Shown here in pieces: positions 6,221 through 13,564 of a stretch of DNA of 18,742 bases. Positions within the stretch are counted from its first letter, which is position 1; the number at the start of each line of letters is the position of its first letter. Where the stretch lies: assembly GCA_900544455.1 (NCBI GenBank), contig UQVJ01000023.1:1-18742 (forward strand), read 5' to 3'. The position numbers were made by a program, and so were the translations under genes. The notes below the pieces were generated by a model. The model had not been told where the DNA came from. It made no database searches and was given only the letters and a program-made list of their open reading frames with translations. Origin of the DNA: an uncultured Eggerthella sp. GTDB lineage: Bacteria; Actinomycetota; Coriobacteriia; Coriobacteriales; Eggerthellaceae.

Positions 6221-8482
6221 ATGAAGCCTATTGAAGACATTGCATCAGATTGCATAGACCTCGTTAACGTTAACCGGGGTCGAATTAAACATGCGCTATC
6301 TCGCATTTTCGTGGTTGCAGTTGTTGCGCTGCTCCTCGAAATCTTTCTGTTCAATATGAACTACTTCCGTTCGCAGAACTATGAGCCGATTAATTTGGCA
6401 GATCGCATTAGCCTCGATGCCAACGATACGGGTACTTCAAATTTCGGCTTAGGGCATAGCGAGCAGTACAAGTTTACTGAATCCAAAACTGCCGTAGATT
6501 TTTACGACCTGAACAAAGTTGTCCATAATATCCATCTTGACTTTGACAATTCGCAGGCTGCTCAGAATCTTAAGGTGAAAATCAGTTTTACCGACGCCGC
6601 GCACGAGACTTATTTCTCAACGACGGAATACACGTTTGGGGTTCCTGAAGTAGACGTTTCAACGTATAGCGAGCAAAGCCAGTATCTTTACCTTGAAAGC
6701 TCGGGCACAATTCAGAACCTGCGCATCGAAATCGTGAATGATGACGCACGGTATCCAGTTGTTTTAAATACGGTTGTTATCAATGAGCGTCAGCCGTTTG
6801 AGTTCAACGGTTTGCGTTATTTCATCACGTTTGCTGTCCTGCTTTTGCTTTATGTATTTCGTCCTGGATCGAGCATTTATCGTTGCCGCGTTAAAGAGCA
6901 TCCAAGGTTTTCCCGTGCGTGCATTGTGCTTGCAACGGCGTGTGAGATTTTTGTTCTTACTGCATATCTTTTACTTGGGTCAAACCAGGTTGGCATTGCT
7001 ACGGCGAACTACAACTCAGGATCCTGGGATGGTCGCAGCATCGTAAACACCTATAAGGTTGGTGGAGATAACGCTCAGCAATATGCTGAATTGGCGAAAG
7101 CAATGGCAGACGGCCAGCTGTATTTAGAGGTAGAGCCTCCTCAGTGGCTGGTAGACATGGACAACCCGTACGACAAGGGTGCGCGTGATGAGCTGCAGAA
7201 GCAGACAGGTGAATCATATCTGTTTGACGTGGCTTACTATGAGGGCCACTACTATGTGTATTTCGGCGTGTTGCCGGTCCTCTTGTTCTATTTGCCTTTC
7301 TATCTGCTTACAGGATCGAGTTTTCCAACAGCAATTGGCGTTTTAATTGCCTGCATCATGTTTGTGCTGGGTGTGACAGCTTTAATGGATCGTTTCGCGC
7401 GACACCATTTCAAGCGTGTTAGTTTGGGCCTGTTCCTTTTGCTTCAAATGCCCTTGGTGGCTTGTTCTGGGATGCTGTATTTGGCGAAGTTCCCGACGTT
7501 CTATTCGCTTCCGATTGCTATGGCCTTGGCGTTTACTGTGTGGGGCTTGTATTTTTGGCTTCACGGCAGGTCAACGGAAAAAGCAGCGGGATGGTACCTT
7601 GCTGGTTCTCTGTGCATGGCGCTTGTGGTTGCATGCCGGCCCCAATTCCTCATTTTCTCGTTGTTGGCGTTCCCTTTGTTTTGGCGCAAATTCATTACGG
7701 AAAGGCACTTGTTTACGAAGAGGGGATCAAGGGAATTCGTCTGCCTTCTGGCGCCCTATTTTGTGGTTGCTGCCGGCATCATGATGTACAACCGTGCACG
7801 TTTCGGCTCATTTTTCGATTTTGGCGCAAACTACAACCTCACGGTTAACGATATGACGCAACGTGGCATGAATGCTGGTCGCTTACTGCCGGCTCTATTC
7901 GCCTATTTCCTGCAAACCCCAACTACAACCGGTGTATTCCCTTGGCTTCAGCCCGCCACATTTGACACAACCTACCTCGGTCAAACTATCAAGGAAGTAA
8001 CCTTTGGCGGTATTTTGGCATGCTTGCCCATCTTGTGGGTACTGGCATTTGCCAAGCCGATTCTTTCCTATCGCATCAGGGAGCGTTCGACTCATACTGT
8101 TGCCAGCGTCGTTATGACCATGCTGGCATCCGCGCTCATCGTTGCTTGTCTCGATGCTCAGATGGCGGGGATTCTGCAACGCTATACCGCCGACTACAGC
8201 ATCCTGATGCTGATACCTTCAATCTTGCTTTGCTTTATTGCGAATGATGCTTTGGCTCCTGACAGGGAGCATGACGATAGCGGCACTGAATTGAAGGTAG
8301 GAAGTCCTGCGGTTCCCAAGGTGCTTGCGCATCGCTTATTCCTTCGCGTCTTAGGCGTATTGGTGTTCTTGAGCTTGCTGTATTCCACCTTGGTTTGTTT
8401 CATACCTGAAACCGGTTGGTATTCTGATGTATATGCATGGGCATACCAGGATCTCATCGAAATGGTTGAGTTCTGGACATAA
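6221..8482 (+). CDS. polytopic membrane protein, GT-C glycosyltransferase-like
   Basis: The 753-aa protein has about 12-13 hydrophobic segments. One lies near residues 27-47, followed by a soluble, beta-rich region of about 150 residues (roughly 50-195), then TM segments near 199-214 and 228-250. A large loop (about 251-340) contains GGDNAQQYAELAKAMADGQ (D283) and the motif DVAYYEGHYYVYFGVLP (from 336), ahead of closely packed helices to the C-terminus. A large acidic and aromatic external loop followed by many helices resembles GT-C membrane glycosyltransferases using polyprenyl-linked sugars, and similar AYYNGKYYVYFG-type proteins occur in Firmicutes and actinobacteria. I do not recognise a specific family or substrate. 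It is a single-gene unit between two terminators and has no clear ribosome binding site. Confidence 0.75.
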   Translation: MKPIEDIASDCIDLVNVNRGRIKHALSRIFVVAVVALLLEIFLFNMNYFRSQNYEPINLADRISLDANDTGTSNFGLGHSEQYKFTESKTAVDFYDLNKVVHNIHLDFDNSQAAQNLKVKISFTDAAHETYFSTTEYTFGVPEVDVSTYSEQSQYLYLESSGTIQNLRIEIVNDDARYPVVLNTVVINERQPFEFNGLRYFITFAVLLLLYVFRPGSSIYRCRVKEHPRFSRACIVLATACEIFVLTAYLLLGSNQVGIATANYNSGSWDGRSIVNTYKVGGDNAQQYAELAKAMADGQLYLEVEPPQWLVDMDNPYDKGARDELQKQTGESYLFDVAYYEGHYYVYFGVLPVLLFYLPFYLLTGSSFPTAIGVLIACIMFVLGVTALMDRFARHHFKRVSLGLFLLLQMPLVACSGMLYLAKFPTFYSLPIAMALAFTVWGLYFWLHGRSTEKAAGWYLAGSLCMALVVACRPQFLIFSLLAFPLFWRKFITERHLFTKRGSREFVCLLAPYFVVAAGIMMYNRARFGSFFDFGANYNLTVNDMTQRGMNAGRLLPALFAYFLQTPTTTGVFPWLQPATFDTTYLGQTIKEVTFGGILACLPILWVLAFAKPILSYRIRERSTHTVASVVMTMLASALIVACLDAQMAGILQRYTADYSILMLIPSILLCFIANDALAPDREHDDSGTELKVGSPAVPKVLAHRLFLRVLGVLVFLSLLYSTLVCFIPETGWYSDVYAWAYQDLIEMVEFWT

Positions 8483-8560
8483 GCGCAAAGTCGCCATTCA
8501 ATGCAGTGCTGCATAGCGATGCGCGGCTCGGGAAGTTGCCAAAACAGCTTTGAGCGAATT

Positions 8561-8600
8561 AACGGATCAGATGGGTTTGTCTCGTCTGGTCCGTTTTTTT
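8561..8600 (+). terminator. intrinsic terminator after the membrane-protein gene
   Basis: AACGGATCAGATG (8561-8573) pairs with CGTCTGGTCCGTT (8583-8595), 13 pairs with two U-G wobbles, followed by T to 8600. It lies 78 nt after the stop codon; nothing else is seen in that gap. Confidence 0.88.
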
Positions 8601-8602
8601 AT

Positions 8603-8822
8603 CGTTAGGGCACTAAGAGTAACATTTTTTTTGTGAGGTACTAAAGGAGTACTTATAGCGGTTACCTGCCGTTCGCCCCGACAACCCAACCAGTGGCAAC
8701 AGCTGAATTCCGTCTACCGAGCTATATCCAACACGTTCGGAAACCCCTAAAGGGCGAAAACGTGCGGTCGGTACAATTAAGAAGCTTTCAAAAAAAAGCA
8801 AACCTTAAGCGAGAGGAGAGGT
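8603..8822 (+). promoter_or_regulatory. por operon promoter and long structured leader
   Basis: No gene is seen in the rest of the 340-nt gap. TTGTGA (8631-8636), a 17-nt spacer and TATAGC (8654-8659) form a plausible promoter. The spacer contains the inverted repeat GTACT-AAAGG-AGTAC (8638-8652). The leader of about 160 nt contains an interrupted hairpin: CACGTT (8732-8737) with AACGTG (8759-8764), CG with CG, and CCC with GGG inside. CCGAC near 8678-8682 could pair with GTCGG near 8767-8771, enclosing it. An alternative -10, TACAAT (8772-8777), lies downstream without a good -35. The ribosome binding site GAGGAGAGG ends just before the first gene. No known riboswitch class is recognised. 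Confidence 0.4.
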
Positions 8823-9395
8823 ATGTCACAGTTGACCGAAATCCGCTGGCATGCACGTGCTGGCCAAGGTGCGGTTACGGCGGCAAAGCTTGTCGCGGAC
8901 ACGGCACTGCTGCAGGGCAACTACATCCAGGCTATGCCCGAATATGGCCCGGAGCGTACGGGAGCACCCCTGAAGGCGTATACGCGTGTATCCAGTGACC
9001 CCATCGAGGTTCACAACAACATTCAGAATCCCGATATTGTCATTATCATGGATGACACCCTGTTGGCTTCCACGGACGTAATGGAAGGTATGCCCGAAGA
9101 CGGTATCCTCCTGTTCAACACCACAATGACGGCCGCTGAAGCCCGTGCGGCGGTAGGCGCCCCCGATAGCATGCGTGTTGCTGTGGTTGATGCTTCGGGC
9201 ATCGCGCTTGCAACCATCAAGAAGGACATGCCAAACACCCCGATCGTAGGCGCATTGGCAAAGATCACGGGTCTTTTCCCGGTTGAAAAGGTCAAGGAAC
9301 GCCTGGTTATTACCTTCGGCAAGAAGTTCTCCCAGGAAATGATCGACGCGAACCTCGCCTCCGTTGAGCGCGCTTACCAGGAGGTGCAAGAGTAA
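8823..9395 (+). CDS. porG: pyruvate:ferredoxin oxidoreductase, gamma subunit
   Basis: The four-subunit PFOR oxidises pyruvate with CoA to acetyl-CoA and CO2, reducing ferredoxin; it is cytoplasmic and oxygen-sensitive. The 190-aa gamma subunit begins with the family motif EIRWHARAGQGAVTAAKLVA and continues AMPEYGPERTGAPLKAYTRVS and VIIMDDTLL, with GALAKITGLF later. The start follows GAGGAGAGG. Its stop overlaps the next ATG by one base (TAATG). First gene of the gamma-delta-alpha-beta operon. 2-oxoacid specificity cannot be proved from sequence, but the beta subunit looks pyruvate-type. Confidence 0.93.
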   Translation: MSQLTEIRWHARAGQGAVTAAKLVADTALLQGNYIQAMPEYGPERTGAPLKAYTRVSSDPIEVHNNIQNPDIVIIMDDTLLASTDVMEGMPEDGILLFNTTMTAAEARAAVGAPDSMRVAVVDASGIALATIKKDMPNTPIVGALAKITGLFPVEKVKERLVITFGKKFSQEMIDANLASVERAYQEVQE

Positions 9396-9733
9396 TGTCC
9401 AAGTACCAGTTTGATGGCTCCAACTACGAAAACTGGAAGCCAGAAGAATTCCCGACCGGTTATGTATGCCCCGAGGGCGGCACGTCTGCCAACTGCTACA
9501 CCGGCGGCTGGCGCTCCAATCGTCCTATCTGGGATTCCGAAAAATGCTCCAACTGCATGCTTTGTTGGGCTTATTGCCCTGATTCCTCTATTGAGGTCGA
9601 AGATGGTGCAATGACGGGCATCGACTTGTTCCACTGCAAGGGCTGCGGCGTTTGCGTTCAGGAGTGCAAGTTCGGTGCACTCGAGCTTATCTCCGAGGCT
9701 GAAGCCCAGGAGCAGGAAGCGAAGGGGGAGTAA
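9395..9733 (+). CDS. porD: pyruvate:ferredoxin oxidoreductase, delta subunit (2[4Fe-4S])
   Basis: The 112-aa ferredoxin-like subunit passes electrons from the catalytic subunits to external ferredoxin. Two [4Fe-4S] motifs are intact: C51-x2-C54-x2-C57-x3-C61-P and C81-x2-C84-x2-C87-x3-C91. The second lacks the usual proline after the last cysteine (CKFGA). An N-terminal region of about 45 residues with W/P/G-rich character is typical of PorD. The C-terminus is a short acidic tail. It starts on the last base of the porG stop codon, and its own stop is 2 nt before porA, so the three are tightly coupled. Confidence 0.94.
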   Translation: MSKYQFDGSNYENWKPEEFPTGYVCPEGGTSANCYTGGWRSNRPIWDSEKCSNCMLCWAYCPDSSIEVEDGAMTGIDLFHCKGCGVCVQECKFGALELISEAEAQEQEAKGE

Positions 9734-9735
9734 CC

Positions 9736-10923
9736 ATGGCAGAAAAGAAGATGTTCTCCGCTACAGGCAACCAGATGGTGGCAGACGCCTTCCGTCAAGT
9801 TAACCCTGACGTTATGGCGGCTTACCCCATTACTCCTCAGACCACCATTGTTGAAGGCTATGCAAAGTTCGTTGCTGACGGAAAGGTAACCACCGAATAC
9901 GTCCCCACCGAATCCGAGCATTCTGCGCTTTCTGCATGTATTGGTGCTTCTGCTGCTGGTGCGCGTGTTGCAACCGCAACAAGTTCTCAGGGCCTGGCTT
10001 ACATGTGGGAGGAACTGCACATCGCTTCCGGTATGCGTTGCCCCATTGTTATGGCAAACGCCAATCGTGCACTTTCCGCTCCTATTAACATCCACGGCGA
10101 TCACTCTGACATCATGAGTGCTCGTGACTGCGGTTGGGGCATGATGTTTGCCGAAACCGCTCAGGAGGCTTACGACAACACCATCATCGCATTCAAGGTT
10201 GCTGAAGATCCTAATGTTCTGCTTCCAGTGCTTACCACGCTCGATGGCTTCGTGACCACGCATGCTATGGATTGCTGTGTGATGGAAGAAGATCAGGTGG
10301 TAAAGGATTTCGTAGGCAATTATGAGCCAAAGTATCCTTTGCTTGATACCGAAAACCCAGTTGGCCAGGGCATGTTCGCAACGCTTGGCAACGGTTACAT
10401 GAAGTACAAGCTCACTGAGCGTCATGCGCTCGACAATGCCATGGAAGCCTTCGAGCGTCATGGCAAGGAGTGGGCCGAAATCACGGGTCGTCCGTTCGAA
10501 CTGGTTGATGCGTGGGGAACCGAAGACGCTGATTACATCATCGTTGTTTTGGGTTCTTGCGCAGGCAATGCTCGCTTCCAGGCTCGCAAGCTCCGCGAGC
10601 AGGGCAAGAAGGTCGGCGTTGTTCGTCCTCGCATTTTCCGTCCGTTCCCCGCAAAGCAGATCGCTGAAGCTTGCAAAAACGCAAAGGCTGTAGCTGTTCT
10701 GGATCGCTCCGATTCCTTCGGTTCCCCGCACGCTCCCTTGGCGCTCGAGGTTCGCTCCGCTTTCCACGCAAATGGCGTTGATGCACTTGTCAACGATTAT
10801 GTTGTGGGCCTCGGCGGCGCAGACATCACCCTCGAACAGATGAACACCGTGTTCTCCGATCTTGAGGCACGCGCTGCAGGCGAGGGCGACGGTTCCATCA
10901 AGTATCTCGGCATCGAAGAGTAA
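9736..10923 (+). CDS. porA: pyruvate:ferredoxin oxidoreductase, alpha subunit
   Basis: The 395-aa alpha subunit contributes the pyrimidine-binding part of the thiamine diphosphate site. The YPITPQT motif is at residues 30-36 and the ESEHSAL motif begins at E59, which includes the glutamate expected to activate the cofactor. ATATSSQGLAYMWEELHIASG, and NRALSAPINIHGDHSD, are further family blocks, and the C-terminal half has the transketolase-C-like fold (VVLGSCAGNAR, GVVRPRIFRPFP). The ribosome binding site AGGGGGAG lies in the end of porD. A long reading frame on the opposite strand here is a codon-bias shadow. Confidence 0.95.
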   Translation: MAEKKMFSATGNQMVADAFRQVNPDVMAAYPITPQTTIVEGYAKFVADGKVTTEYVPTESEHSALSACIGASAAGARVATATSSQGLAYMWEELHIASGMRCPIVMANANRALSAPINIHGDHSDIMSARDCGWGMMFAETAQEAYDNTIIAFKVAEDPNVLLPVLTTLDGFVTTHAMDCCVMEEDQVVKDFVGNYEPKYPLLDTENPVGQGMFATLGNGYMKYKLTERHALDNAMEAFERHGKEWAEITGRPFELVDAWGTEDADYIIVVLGSCAGNARFQARKLREQGKKVGVVRPRIFRPFPAKQIAEACKNAKAVAVLDRSDSFGSPHAPLALEVRSAFHANGVDALVNDYVVGLGGADITLEQMNTVFSDLEARAAGEGDGSIKYLGIEE

Positions 10924-10933
10924 GGGGCATCCA

Positions 10934-11878
10934 ATGGCAAACATCAAGCAACTTTCTGCCCGCCCCGACGACTTGGCTCCTGGCCATCGCCTGTGTGGCG
11001 GTTGCGGCGCATCTATGGCAGTGCGCCAGGTCCTTATGGGCCGCAACGACTACGACGTTGTATGCTGCTCGGCAACGGGCTGCTTGGAAGTATCCACTTC
11101 CATCTATCCCGACAACGCGTGGAACGTTCCGTTCATCCACAATGCATTTGCAAACGCGGGCGCAACTATTTCTGGCGTGGAGGCAGCTTATAAGGGCCTT
11201 CAGCGTGCAGGTAAAATCCCTGCAGACAAGAAGATCAAGTTCGTTGCCTTTGGCGGCGACGGCGGCACCTACGACATCGGCTTGCAGTCTCTGTCTGGTG
11301 CTATGGAGCGCGGCCACGATATCGTGTATGTCTGCTACGACAACGGCGCATACATGAATACGGGCATCCAGCGTTCTTCTGCAACCCCCAAGGGTGCATG
11401 GGCAACCACGTCTGAAGTTGGCAAGGAACAGCAGGGCAAGCCCCAGAAGCGCAAAGACCTCACCTCTATCATGGCAGCTCATGGTGTTCCCTATGTTGCT
11501 CAGGCCACCGTGGGCAATTGGCGCGACCTGGTAAGCAAGGCGGAAAAGGCAATTGCCGTTGACGGTCCTGCCTTCCTTAATGTTATGGCTCCCTGCCCCC
11601 GCGGTTGGCGTATTGATTCCTCCATGACTGCAGAGATTTGCCGTATGGCAGTAAACTCCAAGTTCTGGCCTCTGTTCGAGGTTGAGAACGGCAAGTGGAA
11701 GCTCACTCCGGTTCGCGATAAGAACCTCATTCCCGTAAAGGACTTCCTGAAGCCCCAGGGTCGCTTCAAGCATCTCTTCAAGCCCGGCAACGAGGCATTG
11801 CTCGAAGAAATCCAGCAAGATGTTGATGATTTCTGGGCTTACCTCGAAGGCCGCGTAGAGGGCTCCAAGGACCTGTAA
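10934..11878 (+). CDS. porB: pyruvate:ferredoxin oxidoreductase, beta subunit
   Basis: The 314-aa beta subunit binds the diphosphate of thiamine diphosphate and a [4Fe-4S] cluster. Cysteines C21 and C24 (LCGGCGAS) and the CCSATGC segment (C44, C45, C50) supply early cluster ligands, with a further conserved cysteine in MAPCPRGW. The TPP motif starts GGDGGTYDIGLQSLSGA and ends YDNGAYMNTGIQRS; ATPKGAWATT after it is typical of pyruvate-specific enzymes. The ATG at 10934 follows AAGGGG and gives MANIKQLSARPDDLAPGHRL; an upstream in-frame ATG at 10862 would overlap porA by 62 nt and add a non-homologous stretch. Last gene of the operon. Confidence 0.95.
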   Translation: MANIKQLSARPDDLAPGHRLCGGCGASMAVRQVLMGRNDYDVVCCSATGCLEVSTSIYPDNAWNVPFIHNAFANAGATISGVEAAYKGLQRAGKIPADKKIKFVAFGGDGGTYDIGLQSLSGAMERGHDIVYVCYDNGAYMNTGIQRSSATPKGAWATTSEVGKEQQGKPQKRKDLTSIMAAHGVPYVAQATVGNWRDLVSKAEKAIAVDGPAFLNVMAPCPRGWRIDSSMTAEICRMAVNSKFWPLFEVENGKWKLTPVRDKNLIPVKDFLKPQGRFKHLFKPGNEALLEEIQQDVDDFWAYLEGRVEGSKDL

Positions 11879-11923
11879 ATACAGCGCTTGGGCACTTGAG
11901 CTCCCAACTTTGCTGTTCAACAG

Positions 11924-11956
11924 AGCCGCGAGATTCACTATCTCGCGGCTTTTTTT
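11924..11956 (+). terminator. intrinsic terminator after the por operon
   Basis: AGCCGCGAGAT (11924-11934) pairs with ATCTCGCGGCT (11940-11950), an 11-bp perfect stem with a 5-nt loop, then six T (11951-11956). Confidence 0.93.
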
Positions 11957-11957
11957 C

Positions 11958-11985
11958 TTGACGGGGCACTGTAGTGCGCTATAGT
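11958..11985 (+). promoter_or_regulatory. rib operon promoter
   Basis: TTGACG (11958-11963), 16-nt spacer, TATAGT (11980-11985), a near-consensus housekeeping promoter starting one base after the por terminator T-tract. The spacer contains a perfect short inverted repeat, GCACT-GT-AGTGC (11966-11977). Predicted transcription start is near 11992, about 15 nt before the riboswitch. Confidence 0.75.
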
Positions 11986-12006
11986 AACCAATGGAAAATG
12001 AATACG

Positions 12007-12152
12007 GTCTTCAGGGCGAGGTGAAACTCCTCACTGGCGGTAACGCGAAGCTATCTGCAAGGAAGCAATCGCGAAGCCCGCGACCCTTGTGCAAGCAAGG
12101 TTGATCTGGTGCAAGTCCAGAGCCAACGGTTACAGTCCGGATGGAAGAAGAC
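12007..12152 (+). promoter_or_regulatory. FMN riboswitch (RFN element)
   Basis: The conserved RFN boxes are all present in order: CTTCAGGGC (12009-12017), GCGGTAA (12037-12043), AGCCCGCGA (12075-12083), a TCTGGTGCAAGTCCAGAG hairpin, and CAGTCCGGATGG (12133-12144). The closing P1 stem is GTCTTC (12007-12012) with GAAGAC (12147-12152). It binds FMN and lies between the rib promoter and a terminator in front of ribD, so it should switch off riboflavin synthesis when FMN is plentiful. Confidence 0.97.
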
Positions 12153-12195
12153 GATGAATCGGATCGGCCGTTTGGCTGTGCTTGTTTGTCATGTG

Positions 12196-12229
12196 AAAGC
12201 CCTGGAATGTTAGTTCCAGGGCTTTTTTT
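12196..12229 (+). terminator. riboswitch-controlled attenuator terminator
   Basis: AAAGCCCTGGAA (12196-12207) pairs with TTCCAGGGCTTT (12214-12225), a 12-bp perfect stem with a 6-nt loop and T-tract to 12229. The left arm GCCCTGGA (12199-12206) can also pair with TTCAGGGC (12010-12017) of the riboswitch, eight pairs with one G-U. That would be an antiterminator exclusive with both the aptamer P1 and this hairpin. The function is inferred; the pairing is seen. Confidence 0.88.
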
Positions 12230-12310
12230 CGTGCAGGGTGCATCTCCGTTCGTCGCTTACCCACTCAAGATGGTATTCGCGACAACGAATATGAAAGGAG
12301 GTGCAGTTCC

Positions 12311-13564
12311 TTGACTGATGAAGAGTATATGCAGCGAGCTTTGGGGCTTGCTATGCGCGGCGCTGGTTGGGTCAATCCCAATCCTCTTGTTGGAGCGGTT
12401 GTAGTACACGATGGTCGAATCATCGGCGAAGGCTGGCATCCCGCTTTTGGCGAACTCCATGCGGAGCGACAGGCGCTTGCCGATTGCCGTCAACGAGGCG
12501 AAGCCACCGAAGGCGCAACTATCTACGTAACGCTTGAGCCTTGTTGCCATACCGGTAAAACGCCTCCGTGCACTGAAGCGCTGATTGAGGCAGGTATCGC
12601 TCGAGTAGTTATGGGCGCCCCTGATCCCAACCCCAAGGTTGATGGTGGCGGCGTTGCCCAGCTAGAGGCGGCAGGCATCGAAGTTGTTCAGGGCGTCTTG
12701 GTTGAGGAATGCCAAGAAATCAACCGAGCGTTTTTCCACTACATCGAAACGGGAAAACCCTATGTCATCCTGAAGTATGCGATGACGCTCGATGGCAAGA
12801 TTGCCACAAGGAGCGGCAAATCGAAATGGATTACGGGCGAGGAGGCTCGCAAACGTGTTCATGCCGATCGTCAGCGCTATGCCGCTATCATGGTGGGCGT
12901 CAACACGGTCATCAAGGACGACCCGCTGCTTACCTGCCGATTGGACAGCTTCGAATCGTCCGATGTGGAAGAACTGCAAGCGATCGATGAATCTGATTTC
13001 GAGGATCTGCTCGAAAGGGAGATGGCAGAGGACGAAGCCGCTTTTGAGGCCGATCAAGGTGGTAGCGCCGATTCCGCCTTGCGTGGATTCGGTTCATTCA
13101 AACCCCGTTGCTCGAATCCTATCCGCATCATCTGCGACACGCACCTGCGTACCCCAATCGATTCTCAGGTAGTAAGGACGGCGGCGGAGGTTCCCACGTA
13201 CATAGCAACCTGCGAACGCGATTTGGAAAAGCACTTGCCGTATCGTGAGCGTGAATGTGACATCATCGTGGTTCCAGAGTCGGCAGGCCACGTCGACATC
13301 GAGGCCCTAATGGAAAAGCTCGGAGAGCTTGGCATCGATAGCGTGATCGTCGAAGGCGGCGCAGAGATCAATTGGTCGGTTTTGGCCTATGAAGTGGTGT
13401 CTCGCGTGCAGGCGTACGTTGCGCCGAAGATCTTCGGCGGCGCAGCTGCGCCGAGTCCCGTAGGCGGCTTTGGCGTCGATGCTCCCAAGTATGCCATTGA
13501 GCTGTCCAGCCCTAAGGTGACACAGCTCGGTCGAGATCTGCTTATCGAATGCGAGGTGAAGTAA
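12311..13564 (+). CDS. ribD: bifunctional pyrimidine deaminase/reductase RibD
   Basis: RibD catalyses the second and third steps of riboflavin synthesis: deamination of the 2,5-diaminopyrimidine phosphate, then NADPH-dependent reduction of its ribosyl chain. The deaminase domain (1 to about 145) has the zinc site H50-A-E52, C78 and C87 in PCCHTGKTPPC. The reductase domain starts near KPYVILKYAMTLDGKIAT and includes GVNTVIKDDPLLT and IVEGGAEINWS. At 417 aa it is longer than the common 360-380, owing to an acidic insert of about 50 residues (about 212-263) inside the reductase domain. The start is TTG at 12311, 9 nt after a strong AGGAGG (12296-12301). First gene of the FMN-controlled operon. 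Confidence 0.95.
   Translation: MTDEEYMQRALGLAMRGAGWVNPNPLVGAVVVHDGRIIGEGWHPAFGELHAERQALADCRQRGEATEGATIYVTLEPCCHTGKTPPCTEALIEAGIARVVMGAPDPNPKVDGGGVAQLEAAGIEVVQGVLVEECQEINRAFFHYIETGKPYVILKYAMTLDGKIATRSGKSKWITGEEARKRVHADRQRYAAIMVGVNTVIKDDPLLTCRLDSFESSDVEELQAIDESDFEDLLEREMAEDEAAFEADQGGSADSALRGFGSFKPRCSNPIRIICDTHLRTPIDSQVVRTAAEVPTYIATCERDLEKHLPYRERECDIIVVPESAGHVDIEALMEKLGELGIDSVIVEGGAEINWSVLAYEVVSRVQAYVAPKIFGGAAAPSPVGGFGVDAPKYAIELSSPKVTQLGRDLLIECEVK

Noticed and set aside
8630..8650. Rex (redox repressor) operator before the por genes
   Set aside because: TTGTGA resembles one half-site, but the matching TCACAA half is absent.
8660..8822. Thiamine diphosphate or ZTP riboswitch in the por leader
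   Set aside because: The conserved boxes of those classes (for example CTGAGA with the GCGTAGGGA side for TPP) are not present.
8693..8998. 101-codon + strand frame in the por leader
   Set aside because: Starts at GTG without a ribosome binding site, overlaps porG in another frame and has no family pattern.
10862..10933. Upstream ATG start for porB
   Set aside because: It would overlap porA by 62 nt and add a non-homologous N-terminus; ATG 10934 has its own ribosome binding site.
9658..11046. 462-codon open frame on the - strand opposite porA
   Set aside because: It mirrors the codon bias of porA, has a low-complexity His/Cys-rich composition, no ribosome binding site and no family motifs; porA is clearly the real gene.
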